Shown here in pieces: positions 34,974 to 43,849 of a DNA stretch of 64,000 bases. The stretch covers positions 1,116,001 to 1,180,000 of the forward strand of contig CAWIBX010000007.1 in NCBI GenBank assembly GCA_963834405.1, in the 5' to 3' direction. Origin of the DNA: Bog-473 sp963834405. Lineage in GTDB: Bacteria > Actinomycetota > Acidimicrobiia > Acidimicrobiales > RAAP-2. Positions within the stretch are counted from its first letter, which is position 1. The number at the start of each line of letters is the position of its first letter. The notes below the pieces were generated by a model, which worked only from the letters and a program-made list of their open reading frames with translations, was not told the origin of the DNA and searched no databases. The position numbers were made by a program, and so were the translations under genes.

Positions 34974-35101
34974 TCTGACTGCCGGGACTTGGTCGGCCGG
35001 CGTTGGAAGAAGCCCCAGAGGCACACGACCGTGAACACGCCGAGGGGGATCGCGAAGGTGAGGGCCTGGGTGGATGCGATGTCGGCGACGACGGTGCTCA
35101 T
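34970..35101 (-). CDS. 43-residue single-helix membrane peptide of the oxidase cluster
   Basis: A short open frame with a good ribosome site (GGAGG eight bases upstream). It encodes 43 residues: a polar start, one helix (TFAIPLGVFTVVCLWGFF) and a basic tail (QRRPTKSR). Its TGA overlaps the ATG of the CtaG-like gene (ATGA) and its start is 16 bases from the stop of subunit III. Position and shape resemble small oxidase subunits such as CcoQ/subunit IV types, but no similarity is claimed. Confidence 0.7.
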   Translation of the reverse strand: MSTVVADIASTQALTFAIPLGVFTVVCLWGFFQRRPTKSRQSE

Positions 35102-35117
35102 GGCTGACCCTCCAGGC

Positions 35118-35789
35118 TCAGATCACGTAGAAGAGTATCCAGAACAGGGTCGCCACCAGCGCGATGAAGCCCCAGTAGTAGGTGCACCCGTTGAGGTTGG
35201 CCCGGAACAGCCTGGCCACCGGCAGTGTGGAGTCGGGCGCGCCGCCGTCCTGCGCCATGGCCCGGCGCAGGCGGATCTCGCGGGCGAGGATGGTCTCGAT
35301 CCAGTACACGCCGCTCAAGAGGAGCGCGATGTTCATGGCGGCCCACGCGATGAAGCAGGAGGCGTACCCGCTCGACCCGGGGAAGAAGGGGAGCTCGGTC
35401 AGCTGCCAGATCTGCAGGCCGACGGCGAGCAGGCCGCCCAGCACCGCCGTCCAGCCGGCCACCTGCCAGTCCAGGGTCTCGTTCTGGCGGAAGCGGCGGT
35501 CACCGAACTGGACCAGCAGAGCGCACGCCACGGTGACGACGAAGATGGCCGCGCCCACCGACGTGGGGGCCGTGATACCGCGTGGACGCCAGAGGTTCTC
35601 GTTGTTGGCCGACCGCAGGTAGAAGTAGGCGAACCCGAGGGCGGCAAAGGCGAAGGCCCAGATCCCGATGAGGAGCCGGCCGCCCGTCCAGAGCGCCCCC
35701 TCCTGGCAGCGCAACTCGTACGCGATCTCCTCGGGCGTCTCCTTGAGCTGGGGGAAGGTCTCGAACTGCTGATTGTCTGCGATGGCCAT
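35118..35789 (-). CDS. ctaE: Cytochrome c oxidase subunit III
   Basis: A 223-residue haem-copper oxidase subunit III with five membrane helices. 'LLIGIWAFAFAALGFAYFYL' is helix 1, and 'NLNGCTYYWGFIALVATLFW' is the final helix. The start is ATG 35789, with GAGGAAAG upstream; the longer frame to 35846 adds a non-family tail. Subunit III stabilises the oxidase core. It follows subunit I by 13 bases on the same strand. Confidence 0.9.
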   Translation of the reverse strand: MAIADNQQFETFPQLKETPEEIAYELRCQEGALWTGGRLLIGIWAFAFAALGFAYFYLRSANNENLWRPRGITAPTSVGAAIFVVTVACALLVQFGDRRFRQNETLDWQVAGWTAVLGGLLAVGLQIWQLTELPFFPGSSGYASCFIAWAAMNIALLLSGVYWIETILAREIRLRRAMAQDGGAPDSTLPVARLFRANLNGCTYYWGFIALVATLFWILFYVI

Positions 35790-35802
35790 GTGGTGTCTTT
35801 CC

Positions 35803-37827
35803 TCAGAGAATCGGCGGACGCGGGTCGGCGTCGCCGTCGGCGACACCGGTCCCGAGCTCCTCGTGGGTGACCGAACCTGCCGGTGCGCCGACCGCCGCCA
35901 TGGGTCTGCCCAGGTCCGCCACGGGCGCCGCCTCGGGCTCGCCGTAGTGGTAGGGGTCGTTGGTGATCACCGGGATGTGCTCGAAGTTGAACCACGGCAC
36001 CGGTGTCGGCGTCTGCCACTCCAGGCCCTTGGAGTCCCATGGATTGTCCGGTGCGGGGTGCGGGGTCAGGTAGATGGACCAGATGAAGTTGATGATGAAC
36101 AAGATGAAGGACGCGCCCAGGAAGTACGCGCTGATGCTCGAAATCTGGTTCAGCGTCTGCAGGTTGGAGGCGTACTCGAACACGCGGCGGGGTTGTCCCA
36201 GGAGCCCGATCAGGAACATCGGGAAGAAGGTGAGGTTGAAGAAGATGAAGAACGTCCAGAAGTGCCACTTGCTCAGCTTGCGGTTCATCGTCTTCCCCGT
36301 GATCTTCGGGAACCAGTAGTAGAAGCCGGCGAACAGGGCGAAGATGAGGCCGCCCATGATGGTGTAGTGGAAGTGGGCGAGCACGAAGAAGCTTCCGTGG
36401 ACCGTGACGTTCACCGGGACGTCGGAGAGGAACACGCCGGTGACGCCGCCGATCAGGAAGTTGAACAACATGCCGAGACAGAACAGCATCGGTGTGTCGA
36501 ATCTGATCTTCGCCTTCCATAACGTGCCCAGGGTCACCAAGAAGAGGAAGCCGGTCGGGATGGAGATCAGCTCTGTGGTCAGCATGAACAGCGGCCGCAT
36601 GTCGGGGTTGATCCCGCTCTGGAAGAGGTGGTGCTGCCAGACGAAGAATGACAGGAGGGTGACGCCGAGCATGCCGGCCGCGGCCACCCGGTAGGCGAAG
36701 AGGGGTTTGCGGGTGAAGACCGGCATGATCTCCATCACGATCCCGAAGCCGGGCAGGGCCATGATGTAGACCTCCGGGTGGCCGAAGAACCAGAAGAGGT
36801 TCTGCCACAGGAAATTGCTGCCGCCGTGCTCGTTGACGAAGAAGGCGGTCTGGGCGGTGCGGTCGAAGATCCCGAAGAGCCCCGCCACCACCAACGTCGG
36901 CGAGGCCAAGGTGAGCAGTGCGGTCGTGGCGAGGATCGCCCACACAAAGATGGGCAAGCGCGACCACGTCATGCCGGGCGCCCGGTAGTTGATGATGGTG
37001 GCCGCCAGGTTGAACCCGGCCAGGATCATCCCGATGGCGATGACCGCGAACCCGACCAGGTACGAGTCCATCCCCCCGCCCGCCTGCGTCTGCAGCGGCG
37101 CATAGCCGGTCCAGCCGGTGGGGAAGCCGCCGAAGAACAGCGCACTGAGGATGACGAAGTAGCCCGCCATAAAAATCCAGAAGGAGAAGGCCTCCACACG
37201 GGGGTAGGCCATGCGCCGCGAGCCGATCATGAGCGGGACCAGCCAGTTGCCCAGCGGCCCGATCACGGCCGACGAGGCCATCATCATCATGATGGTGCCG
37301 TGCTCGCTGACGATCGCGATGTAGGTGCCCGGGCCGAAGGTGTGGGTCGTCGGGCTGAGGAGCTCGGTGCGGATGAGCATGGCGAGCAGGCCGCCGGTGA
37401 AGAGGAACATGAGCACGCCGACGGCGTACTGCCACCCGACCACCTTGTGGTCGTCGGTCATGCGGAAGTAGCGCACCCAGCTCTGCTCCGGAGGGGCGGG
37501 GGCGAGCTCGAAGCCCAGCATCTTGGCCACCGGGTAGTTGAGGCCGCCGATGCCGGCCATCCAGCCGAGGACCCCGAAGGAGAGCCCGAGGACGATGGCC
37601 ACGTCGTTCAGTCCGGAGGCGCCCGCAGTCTGCTGGTAGCCACTTGCGATGACGTTGCCGAGCCAGTGGCCGATCAGATACCCGCCCACGCCGCCGGCCA
37701 TGGCCCACAACACGTTGGGCCGGAGCCAGGCCGAGGTGCGCCAGGACGGCGGGACGTGGGGCGGCGCCCCGACCTCCTCTTCGCCCGGGTACTCGAAGTC
37801 GTCGACGCTGGTGGTGTCAATGGCCAT
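35803..37827 (-). CDS. ctaD: Cytochrome c oxidase subunit I (aa3 type)
   Basis: A 674-residue subunit I, longer than usual because of a soluble tail. The binuclear-centre ligands are in 'WFFGHPEVYIMALPGFG' (His and cross-linked Tyr), 'VWQHHLFQSG' (His pair) and 'FFVLAHFHYTIMGG' (two His). The low-spin haem His is in 'VSEHGTIMM'. HPEVY marks an A-family proton-pumping enzyme. The ATG at 37827 has GAGGGTGG upstream. The product catalyses oxygen reduction in the cytoplasmic membrane. It is downstream of subunit II by 53 bases. Confidence 0.95.
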   Translation of the reverse strand: MAIDTTSVDDFEYPGEEEVGAPPHVPPSWRTSAWLRPNVLWAMAGGVGGYLIGHWLGNVIASGYQQTAGASGLNDVAIVLGLSFGVLGWMAGIGGLNYPVAKMLGFELAPAPPEQSWVRYFRMTDDHKVVGWQYAVGVLMFLFTGGLLAMLIRTELLSPTTHTFGPGTYIAIVSEHGTIMMMMASSAVIGPLGNWLVPLMIGSRRMAYPRVEAFSFWIFMAGYFVILSALFFGGFPTGWTGYAPLQTQAGGGMDSYLVGFAVIAIGMILAGFNLAATIINYRAPGMTWSRLPIFVWAILATTALLTLASPTLVVAGLFGIFDRTAQTAFFVNEHGGSNFLWQNLFWFFGHPEVYIMALPGFGIVMEIMPVFTRKPLFAYRVAAAGMLGVTLLSFFVWQHHLFQSGINPDMRPLFMLTTELISIPTGFLFLVTLGTLWKAKIRFDTPMLFCLGMLFNFLIGGVTGVFLSDVPVNVTVHGSFFVLAHFHYTIMGGLIFALFAGFYYWFPKITGKTMNRKLSKWHFWTFFIFFNLTFFPMFLIGLLGQPRRVFEYASNLQTLNQISSISAYFLGASFILFIINFIWSIYLTPHPAPDNPWDSKGLEWQTPTPVPWFNFEHIPVITNDPYHYGEPEAAPVADLGRPMAAVGAPAGSVTHEELGTGVADGDADPRPPIL

Positions 37828-37880
37828 GTCGGTCCACCCTCGTGTCGGGATCTCGGAGGAAGGCGTGCCGGCCTTGCACG

Positions 37881-38858
37881 TCAGCCACCGCCCTTGGGCT
37901 GGGGAGCGCCGTACGTCTCCACCTTCGAGTAGGGGTCGACGTTGTCGGGGTAGTACCCCCCGTCGGCGCCGTTGGCGTCGGGCGTGTAGGTCAACGCGTA
38001 GGGCGGGAGCAGCTTCGTGTTCTTGCGGAGGCGGACGGAGGTCAGCGTCGCCCAGGCGGCGAACTGCTGCTTGGTCACGACGTTGCCCGAGTTGTACATG
38101 GCGCCGTGCCAGATGCCGCACAGCTCGGCACAGCGCACGATGAACGAGCCCAATTGCTGGGTGGTGGCGTAAGCCACGTTGTTGTAGTCGGGGTTGGCGT
38201 CCGCCTTGACCCCGAGCTGGTACGCCCAGAAGGAGTGGATCACGTCGAGGGAGGTGACGTTGAACTCAATCGTCGTGTCGTTGGGGAGCACGAGCTGGTC
38301 GGTCTCGAAACCGCCGAAGGTGGGATAGCGGTAGGTGAACTTCCACTGCTGACCGATGACCTGAATGGGAAGGATGGTCTTGGACGTCGGCGTCCAGATG
38401 GGACTCGAGCCCTGACCGCCGCCGGCACCGCCCGGCTGCACGAGCTCGTACGTGCCGAAGCCGAACAGGAACAGCACGATGACCGTCGTGGTGAGGATCC
38501 AGCCCACCTGGATGCCGAGATGCCCACGCGCGTCCGGCCCGCCGACGGGCTCGGGCCCGCCCCGCGAGGCACGCCACATCACGATGGCGTACCCGATGTA
38601 GATCCATACGGCCAGCATGACGGGCAGCGCAATGACGAACAGAACGTTGAAGTCGAACTGGGCGCCCTGGGCCACATCGGTCATGGTCCCGGGCGGTATG
38701 TGGGGACCGGCCAGGAAGTAGTAGAGCGGGTCGAGGATGGCCGAGAGGACCACCCAGATGGCGATCAGGCGCCACCAGTGATGTGTCCGATCGGGGGCGG
38801 CCTCGCCTTCCGGCGGGGCGGACGTCGGCGCGGCGCCCGCCGCCTGGGTGTCGCTCAT
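37881..38858 (-). CDS. ctaC: Cytochrome c oxidase subunit II
   Basis: A 325-residue subunit II. Two or three membrane helices (residues about 27-120, including VLFVIALPVMLAVWIYIGYA) precede a cupredoxin domain with the CuA site: His in 'SLDVIHSFWAYQLG' and 'CAELCGIWHGAM' (Cys-x3-Cys-x3-His-x2-Met). The site is intact, so it can accept electrons from cytochrome c or a copper protein. The ATG at 38858 overlaps the stop of the upstream cupredoxin gene (ATGA), so the two products are made together. Confidence 0.93.
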   Translation of the reverse strand: MSDTQAAGAAPTSAPPEGEAAPDRTHHWWRLIAIWVVLSAILDPLYYFLAGPHIPPGTMTDVAQGAQFDFNVLFVIALPVMLAVWIYIGYAIVMWRASRGGPEPVGGPDARGHLGIQVGWILTTTVIVLFLFGFGTYELVQPGGAGGGQGSSPIWTPTSKTILPIQVIGQQWKFTYRYPTFGGFETDQLVLPNDTTIEFNVTSLDVIHSFWAYQLGVKADANPDYNNVAYATTQQLGSFIVRCAELCGIWHGAMYNSGNVVTKQQFAAWATLTSVRLRKNTKLLPPYALTYTPDANGADGGYYPDNVDPYSKVETYGAPQPKGGG

Positions 38859-39526
38859 GCCACCACCTTCATGAACCCGCCCATGTAGCCGAGGGTCGAC
38901 ATCGGGCCGCCGTTGCCGTACAGGAAGCCCGCCCCGCAGGGGACGAAGCACTGCCAGCGGTAGTTGCCCGCACCCGGAGTGGTGAACGAGAACCGGATGA
39001 CGTGGTTCGGCGATTTGGTCGTGCAGGGCGCTGCGCCGCAGAGGTTGGGGTTGTTGGAGTTGTTGGCGTAGAGCGGAACGTTGATGCCCAACGAGGGCAT
39101 GGAGAAGGTGTGGGCGACGCCGTTGCCGACGTTGGAGTTGAGGACCCTGAAGGCCTTGCCGTTCAAGGTGGCGACGTTGCCGGCGGTCCCCGTGACCTGG
39201 CCGAGCTGCTGGTTCCGCAGCGGGCTGCCCGAGTCGTACTGGTAGATGGTGACGTTGAGGCGGGTGTGCGCGGGAACCTGGAAAACGGTGGTATGGACCC
39301 ACTGGCCCTGCGGCGACCGCACGAGGTACGAGACCCAGGAGGGATGGTTGCCCGAGCCGTAGGTCCCCACGGTCTGCATGGTCACGTTGACGGGGGCACC
39401 CGGCGAGGAGGCTGTGTAGTCGACCGTCGGCGGCGTGCCGAGCAGGTTCACGATCAGGACGACCGCAGCGGTCGCGGCGACGAGGAACAGAACGACCGTC
39501 ACGGTCACCTTCCACGTCAAGCTCAT
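38855..39526 (-). CDS. Membrane-anchored two-cysteine cupredoxin
   Basis: A 223-residue protein with one N-terminal helix (VTVTVVLFLVAATAAVVLIV) and a cupredoxin-like domain. The C-terminal part has a His ('GVAHTFSMPS') and 'YRWQCFVPCGAGF', followed by 'GGPMSTLGYMGGF'. Two Cys spaced Cys-x3-Cys recall the CuA loop of subunit II, but the CuA His after them is absent. It overlaps the start of subunit II by four bases and begins the core oxidase operon. It may be an electron donor or copper-delivery partner. Confidence 0.8.
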   Translation of the reverse strand: MSLTWKVTVTVVLFLVAATAAVVLIVNLLGTPPTVDYTASSPGAPVNVTMQTVGTYGSGNHPSWVSYLVRSPQGQWVHTTVFQVPAHTRLNVTIYQYDSGSPLRNQQLGQVTGTAGNVATLNGKAFRVLNSNVGNGVAHTFSMPSLGINVPLYANNSNNPNLCGAAPCTTKSPNHVIRFSFTTPGAGNYRWQCFVPCGAGFLYGNGGPMSTLGYMGGFMKVVA

Positions 39527-39681
39527 GCGGCCCTCCCGAAGCGCCTGAACTTCCGTCAGCTCTCTCCCAGCTGGTTCTGACGTTAGGAGTGCTGCACGCA
39601 GCCGTCAACCATTTCGGGGGGGGCGCCGGAAATCGTCGGCAAGGGGCGTAGCAGCGACGGGAAGCGCAGGATCCCGCCGCG

Positions 39682-40602
39682 TTAGCCCCGGGGCAGCCGG
39701 TCGGCCGCGGGGGGCCGGAACGCCTCGAGTGGGGGGCCGGGATCGTGGTGGAAGAAGCGGTCCACCCCGAGTGAGAAACCCTCCTCGCTGTTCATGGCCC
39801 GGCGGATCGCCACCGCCAGGGCCGGGATCGCCCAGAAGTCGCCACAGATCCACAGGATGGCGGCCCCGATCTGCTGGTCCGCGTAGGGCGAGAGCCCCAC
39901 GCCCGGGATGTGGGCGTAGACCGAGTACCAGGAGCTCTGCGAGAAGAGGGACATCGTCATGGCCAGGACGAACATCACGACGTTGGTGGAGATGATCGCC
40001 CCGATCTGCCAGAGCGGCGAGGCACGCATTTTGAAGGGATACGAGGGGACGATCTGCAACCAGAACAGCACCCCGGTGAGGAAGAAGCTCGCATGCATCA
40101 GCCAAATGTGGATGACCTGGTTCTCCTCGGCCGCGTCGAAGAGCGCGGGCACGTGCCAGATCACCATCACCGCGTTGAAGGCGATCAGCGCGGTCCACGG
40201 GTTCGAGACGAAGCGGCCCACCGCGCGCAGGCCAGTGGAGAACCGCCCGAGCAGCACCCAGCGGAGCAGGCGCCGGCGTATGCCCACGGGCAGACCGTGG
40301 AGGAGCGGCAACCAGGGTGCGCCGGCCACGATCAGGAGCGTTGCGTAGAACGCGATCAGGATGTGCTCGATCATGTGCACGAAGAAGTAGTCGTCGGCCC
40401 AGTAGTCGATCGGCGACGTGACCGCGATCAGCAGCACCGCGAGACCGCCGTAGAAGAGGAACGAACGAAGGCGACGCGTCCTGGTCCGCTTCGGATCCGA
40501 ACGGCGGCGCAGGTTGGCCAAGCCGAGCTCGTGCAGCACGACGACGAGCGCCACGACGATGACGAATGGATCGAAGCTCCAGTTGTCGGTGACGTAGCTC
40601 AC
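39682..40602 (-). CDS. ctaG: Cytochrome c oxidase assembly protein CtaG
   Basis: A 306-residue polytopic membrane protein of the CtaG (caa3-type) family with about seven helices. Landmarks are 'VHMIEHILIAFYATLLIVAG' with 'APWLPLLHG', 'VIWHVPALFDAAEENQVIH' with conserved His, 'HASFFLTGVLFWLQIV' and 'DQQIGAAILW'. CtaG is needed for copper centre formation. The downstream cupredoxin start is 155 bases away. It is the intact counterpart of the frameshifted paralogue at 34163. Confidence 0.92.
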   Translation of the reverse strand: MSYVTDNWSFDPFVIVVALVVVLHELGLANLRRRSDPKRTRTRRLRSFLFYGGLAVLLIAVTSPIDYWADDYFFVHMIEHILIAFYATLLIVAGAPWLPLLHGLPVGIRRRLLRWVLLGRFSTGLRAVGRFVSNPWTALIAFNAVMVIWHVPALFDAAEENQVIHIWLMHASFFLTGVLFWLQIVPSYPFKMRASPLWQIGAIISTNVVMFVLAMTMSLFSQSSWYSVYAHIPGVGLSPYADQQIGAAILWICGDFWAIPALAVAIRRAMNSEEGFSLGVDRFFHHDPGPPLEAFRPPAADRLPRG

Positions 40603-40687
40603 CGGGCTTCCTCCGTTACGTCGCGGATTTCTTCACGGTAGCTCGGGGCACGCGCCAGCTCGACCCCGACCGGGTGCGCGCGGGTGC

Positions 40688-41866
40688 TCAACTGGAGGAC
40701 CCGTACGCGAGGGGAACCTGCGTCGTCTGCACGACGACCCATTTCGTGCCGGCGGGGGTGAGCGCGAAGACTCGGAGCTCTGCCCCCTCGACGACGAAGG
40801 CGTCGACGGCAATCGGATTGAACACGAAGGAAGAAGGGATGGTGGAGGCGACCGCCACCGTGCCTATCGGCGGGGAGGGGAACCTGACCCAGGGCCGCCC
40901 CGGGAAGACCTGGTACACCACCCGGGCTCGCTTCGAAGCGACCAGCACCGTCATGCTCCCACCCACGCCGCTGGCTGCGGAACGGACGGAGGTGCCCGAG
41001 AGGAGGGGCAGCAGTGACGAGGAGGACCATGCGCCGGTGGCCGACGGCCAGAGCGCGAACACGTCGTTCCCTCTCGCGCTGCGGGCGGAGACCAGCGCAG
41101 TCGTGAGGCCCGTGCCGGAGGAGAGGGTGAGGACGGAGGTGGTCGCGGTACGCAGGCGGCCTGAGAGAGCGAACGGGGCCAACACCCACCCCCCGGACGA
41201 GCGGGTGAAGAGCCCGACCCTTCCGCTGTGCGTGCACGACGTCGCCACGATCGGCGCGCCGGATGGGCCGAACGCGACGGCGTCGAGCGCGCCGGGGTCG
41301 CACCTGGCCCCGGCGGAACGCAGGCCGGCGAGGGTCACCAGGCGCGACCACGAACGGAGGGTCGGAGGCGCGTGGAGCACCGTGGTCCCCACGATGGCCA
41401 ACGCGCCCGCGGCGCCGGGACCGGCGGCCAGCGCGTCGGGGCGCGTCGCCAGCGCTCCGGGCAGGTAGGCGGGGCTCCACGTCGTCCCTGCGTCCTGGCT
41501 CACGGACAGCGGCGAGAACCGGAGCCGCTGGCTCGGAAGGAAGCCGACCATGACCTCCGCGCCAGAGTTTGTCGCCACGATGCCGCCGTTGTCCGCCACG
41601 CCCTCCGGTGTGTCGACCGACCACTCCGAGGAGCCGGGATGTCCTCTGAGGAGCTGCCAGAAGGTGTTCGTGGGATCGGAGAGCTGGCCCATCGGAACGA
41701 CGGCCCAGGCGCCGGTGGTACTTTCTGTCGCTCCGGGCAGCGGGGCCGACGCCGCGGCACTCGCTGTCGCCCACCCGATGAGGGTCAGGGCGAGCACCAC
41801 GAGGGCGATGGCGCACCGCGCGACTCGACGCCAGGACGCGGGCCCCTCAGACGACGGTGCGCTCAC
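40688..41866 (-). CDS. Secreted BNR/sialidase-like beta-propeller
   Basis: A 392-residue exported protein. The signal peptide (CAIALVVLALTLIGWATASA) is followed by repeated blades with Asp-box-like features ('SVSQDAGTTWSPAY') and Ser/Thr/Ala-rich strands, forming a probable propeller of about six blades. Catalytic sialidase Arg/Tyr residues are not evident, so binding is more likely than hydrolysis. The ATG overlaps the SCO fusion gene stop (ATGA). It lies upstream of ctaG by 85 bases. Confidence 0.75.
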   Translation of the reverse strand: MSAPSSEGPASWRRVARCAIALVVLALTLIGWATASAAASAPLPGATESTTGAWAVVPMGQLSDPTNTFWQLLRGHPGSSEWSVDTPEGVADNGGIVATNSGAEVMVGFLPSQRLRFSPLSVSQDAGTTWSPAYLPGALATRPDALAAGPGAAGALAIVGTTVLHAPPTLRSWSRLVTLAGLRSAGARCDPGALDAVAFGPSGAPIVATSCTHSGRVGLFTRSSGGWVLAPFALSGRLRTATTSVLTLSSGTGLTTALVSARSARGNDVFALWPSATGAWSSSSLLPLLSGTSVRSAASGVGGSMTVLVASKRARVVYQVFPGRPWVRFPSPPIGTVAVASTIPSSFVFNPIAVDAFVVEGAELRVFALTPAGTKWVVVQTTQVPLAYGSSS

Positions 41867-43707
41867 GGAGTGAGCGCACCGTCGATGCGGCTCAGGAGAA
41901 GCGAGGAAAAGGACGATGCGAACACCTGGGAGGGCCCCGGATCGTCGATGAGCGCGTCCCGCTCCCGCCCATGGCCATCGATCACAAAGGCGAGGTCGCT
42001 GTGGGCGACCATCGCCCCGTTGGCAATGGTGTCGACCTCAATGCCGTAGGAGTCCCAGACCCGCCTCAGCGCGCCGAGCGACCCGGTCAGGTAATACCAG
42101 TTCGGGAGCCCGGCGAGCCCCTCCTGGCGGTCGAACTCGTTGGTGAACGAAGTGGCGCGGTATATGGGGTTCGCCACCACCGCCACGAAGTCAACGTCAC
42201 GGGCCTGGCCCCCGAGACTCTCGTCCGTCTGGCGGAACTCCTGGGCGATGAGCGGGCAGTCGGAGGTGCAGACCGGGTCGAGAAAGGTGAGTGCGATCAC
42301 GTGGCCGCCCAGGCTCTGCAGGCTGACGGTGTGCCCGTGCTGATCGGTGAGCACGAACGGCGGTGCCGGAGTGTCGATCGCATTCGGCGTCCCGTCGAGG
42401 GCCTCCGTCAGTATCGGGTCCGCGTTCCGGTTCATCGCGGCCACGGCCATCGGCGCGGTGCCGACGAGCACGACGGCCAGAGCGGCGACGGCCGCGACGG
42501 AACGCAGCACGTAGGACAGCGTCGCCCGCTCCCACCATGGACCGGCGGCGGCGGGCGGCTCGCTGGCCGGTGCCGTTGTCTCTTGCTGCTCCGCCAAAGC
42601 GGTGGCGTCGACGGGCACCGGCACACGGACCGTCGCCACGTAGCCCGAGACGAGCACCAGAAGCATCGGCACCATGGAGTTGGGATCGGTGCCGACACCG
42701 CCTAGGAAGCCGAAGTCCTCGACCAGCACCCAGTCGGCCAGGCAGAGCAGCACCAACGCGACGAGCCCGACCAGCGCGAAGGGACGCCGGCCGGTCAGCA
42801 GAAGCGCGCCCGTCACGGCCAGCGCCACGACGACGAAGAGGTTGACGGCCCAGCCGTGGGCCCCGACGAGCGAGCCGAAGGAGGAGACCCACGACGACAG
42901 AAAGCCGGGCTGCGGAGTCTTCGCCATCGCCTGCACCATGGCCGTGAGGGTGCCGCCGCGTCCCTGCCAGTAGCCGCGACCGGGCCAGGCTTGCAGGACG
43001 GCCATCCCCATGAGGAAGATTCCGCCGCCGGTCAGGACGATGCGGCCGAGGCGCGGCGTCGCAAAGGCGCGTTCGGGGAGCGCGACGAGGACGCCGGCGA
43101 CGCAATAGAAGAGGACGGCCCCGGGGGCGCCGAACAGCCAGGTGAGGCCCGGAGCGAAGATCCCGCCGAACGCCTCGCCGAAGATCCAGACGAGCAGGCC
43201 CCACCCGACGGTGGCCAGTCCGCCGAGGCGTGACCACCGGCCGCGGGGCGCGACCAGCAGCCAGATGCCCAGGCCCAATTGGATCCACACCGTCGCCGCG
43301 GCGGCTTCCACCGGGTGGTCGGACCAGATGGTGACGCCGCTGTTGACGATGTGCTGGACCCAGTCCGGGGAGGTGGCGGCCGCCGGTTGGATCACGCCGG
43401 ACGGCAGCCCGAGGGGCATGCCCGACTGCAATTGCAGCAGCCCGTCGAGGATCCAGAGGCACCCGAAGCCGATGCGGGCGATCTTCCGCGCCAGGGGCTC
43501 CGCCACCGTGGCCCGCGTGGTGGAAGGGAACACCTGCATTCCGTGCTCCTTCAGGCGCCGGAACTGGAGCGTGCGGACGACGTTGAACCCGACGGCACAC
43601 AGCGCGCCGATGAACAGGATGATCAACAGCTGGTGGAGGAGGGCGCTGTGGAAGCTCGAGACGATCAGCGAATTGCCGGTGTTCAGCGCCCGGCCCATGC
43701 CCGGCAT
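41863..43707 (-). CDS. Polytopic membrane protein fused to a SCO1/SenC domain
   Basis: A 614-residue protein. About ten helices occupy residues 20-425, with features recalling DoxX/DoxD-like membrane proteins ('IARIGFGCLWILDGLLQL', 'TVWIQLGLGIWLLVA'). A soluble thioredoxin-fold SCO domain follows (about 440-600), with copper-ligand Cys in 'LDPVCTSDCPLI' (Cys-x3-Cys) and a His in 'MVAHSDLAFVID'. It is the second SCO domain of the block. The fusion would fix a copper chaperone to a membrane partner. It begins an operon with the propeller gene. Confidence 0.82.
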   Translation of the reverse strand: MPGMGRALNTGNSLIVSSFHSALLHQLLIILFIGALCAVGFNVVRTLQFRRLKEHGMQVFPSTTRATVAEPLARKIARIGFGCLWILDGLLQLQSGMPLGLPSGVIQPAAATSPDWVQHIVNSGVTIWSDHPVEAAAATVWIQLGLGIWLLVAPRGRWSRLGGLATVGWGLLVWIFGEAFGGIFAPGLTWLFGAPGAVLFYCVAGVLVALPERAFATPRLGRIVLTGGGIFLMGMAVLQAWPGRGYWQGRGGTLTAMVQAMAKTPQPGFLSSWVSSFGSLVGAHGWAVNLFVVVALAVTGALLLTGRRPFALVGLVALVLLCLADWVLVEDFGFLGGVGTDPNSMVPMLLVLVSGYVATVRVPVPVDATALAEQQETTAPASEPPAAAGPWWERATLSYVLRSVAAVAALAVVLVGTAPMAVAAMNRNADPILTEALDGTPNAIDTPAPPFVLTDQHGHTVSLQSLGGHVIALTFLDPVCTSDCPLIAQEFRQTDESLGGQARDVDFVAVVANPIYRATSFTNEFDRQEGLAGLPNWYYLTGSLGALRRVWDSYGIEVDTIANGAMVAHSDLAFVIDGHGRERDALIDDPGPSQVFASSFSSLLLSRIDGALTP

Positions 43708-43849
43708 CGGCTCAGCCGCCTCCCCCGACCGACGGTCGTCCCAGCACGCACATCGCGCCCGACATTATCTCCGGCTCATCTTGTTCCGGCAGCGGGGAGT
43801 CAGGGCCTTCGGACGGCGGGCCGGGGCGACCTCGTCGAGGTGACCGTGC

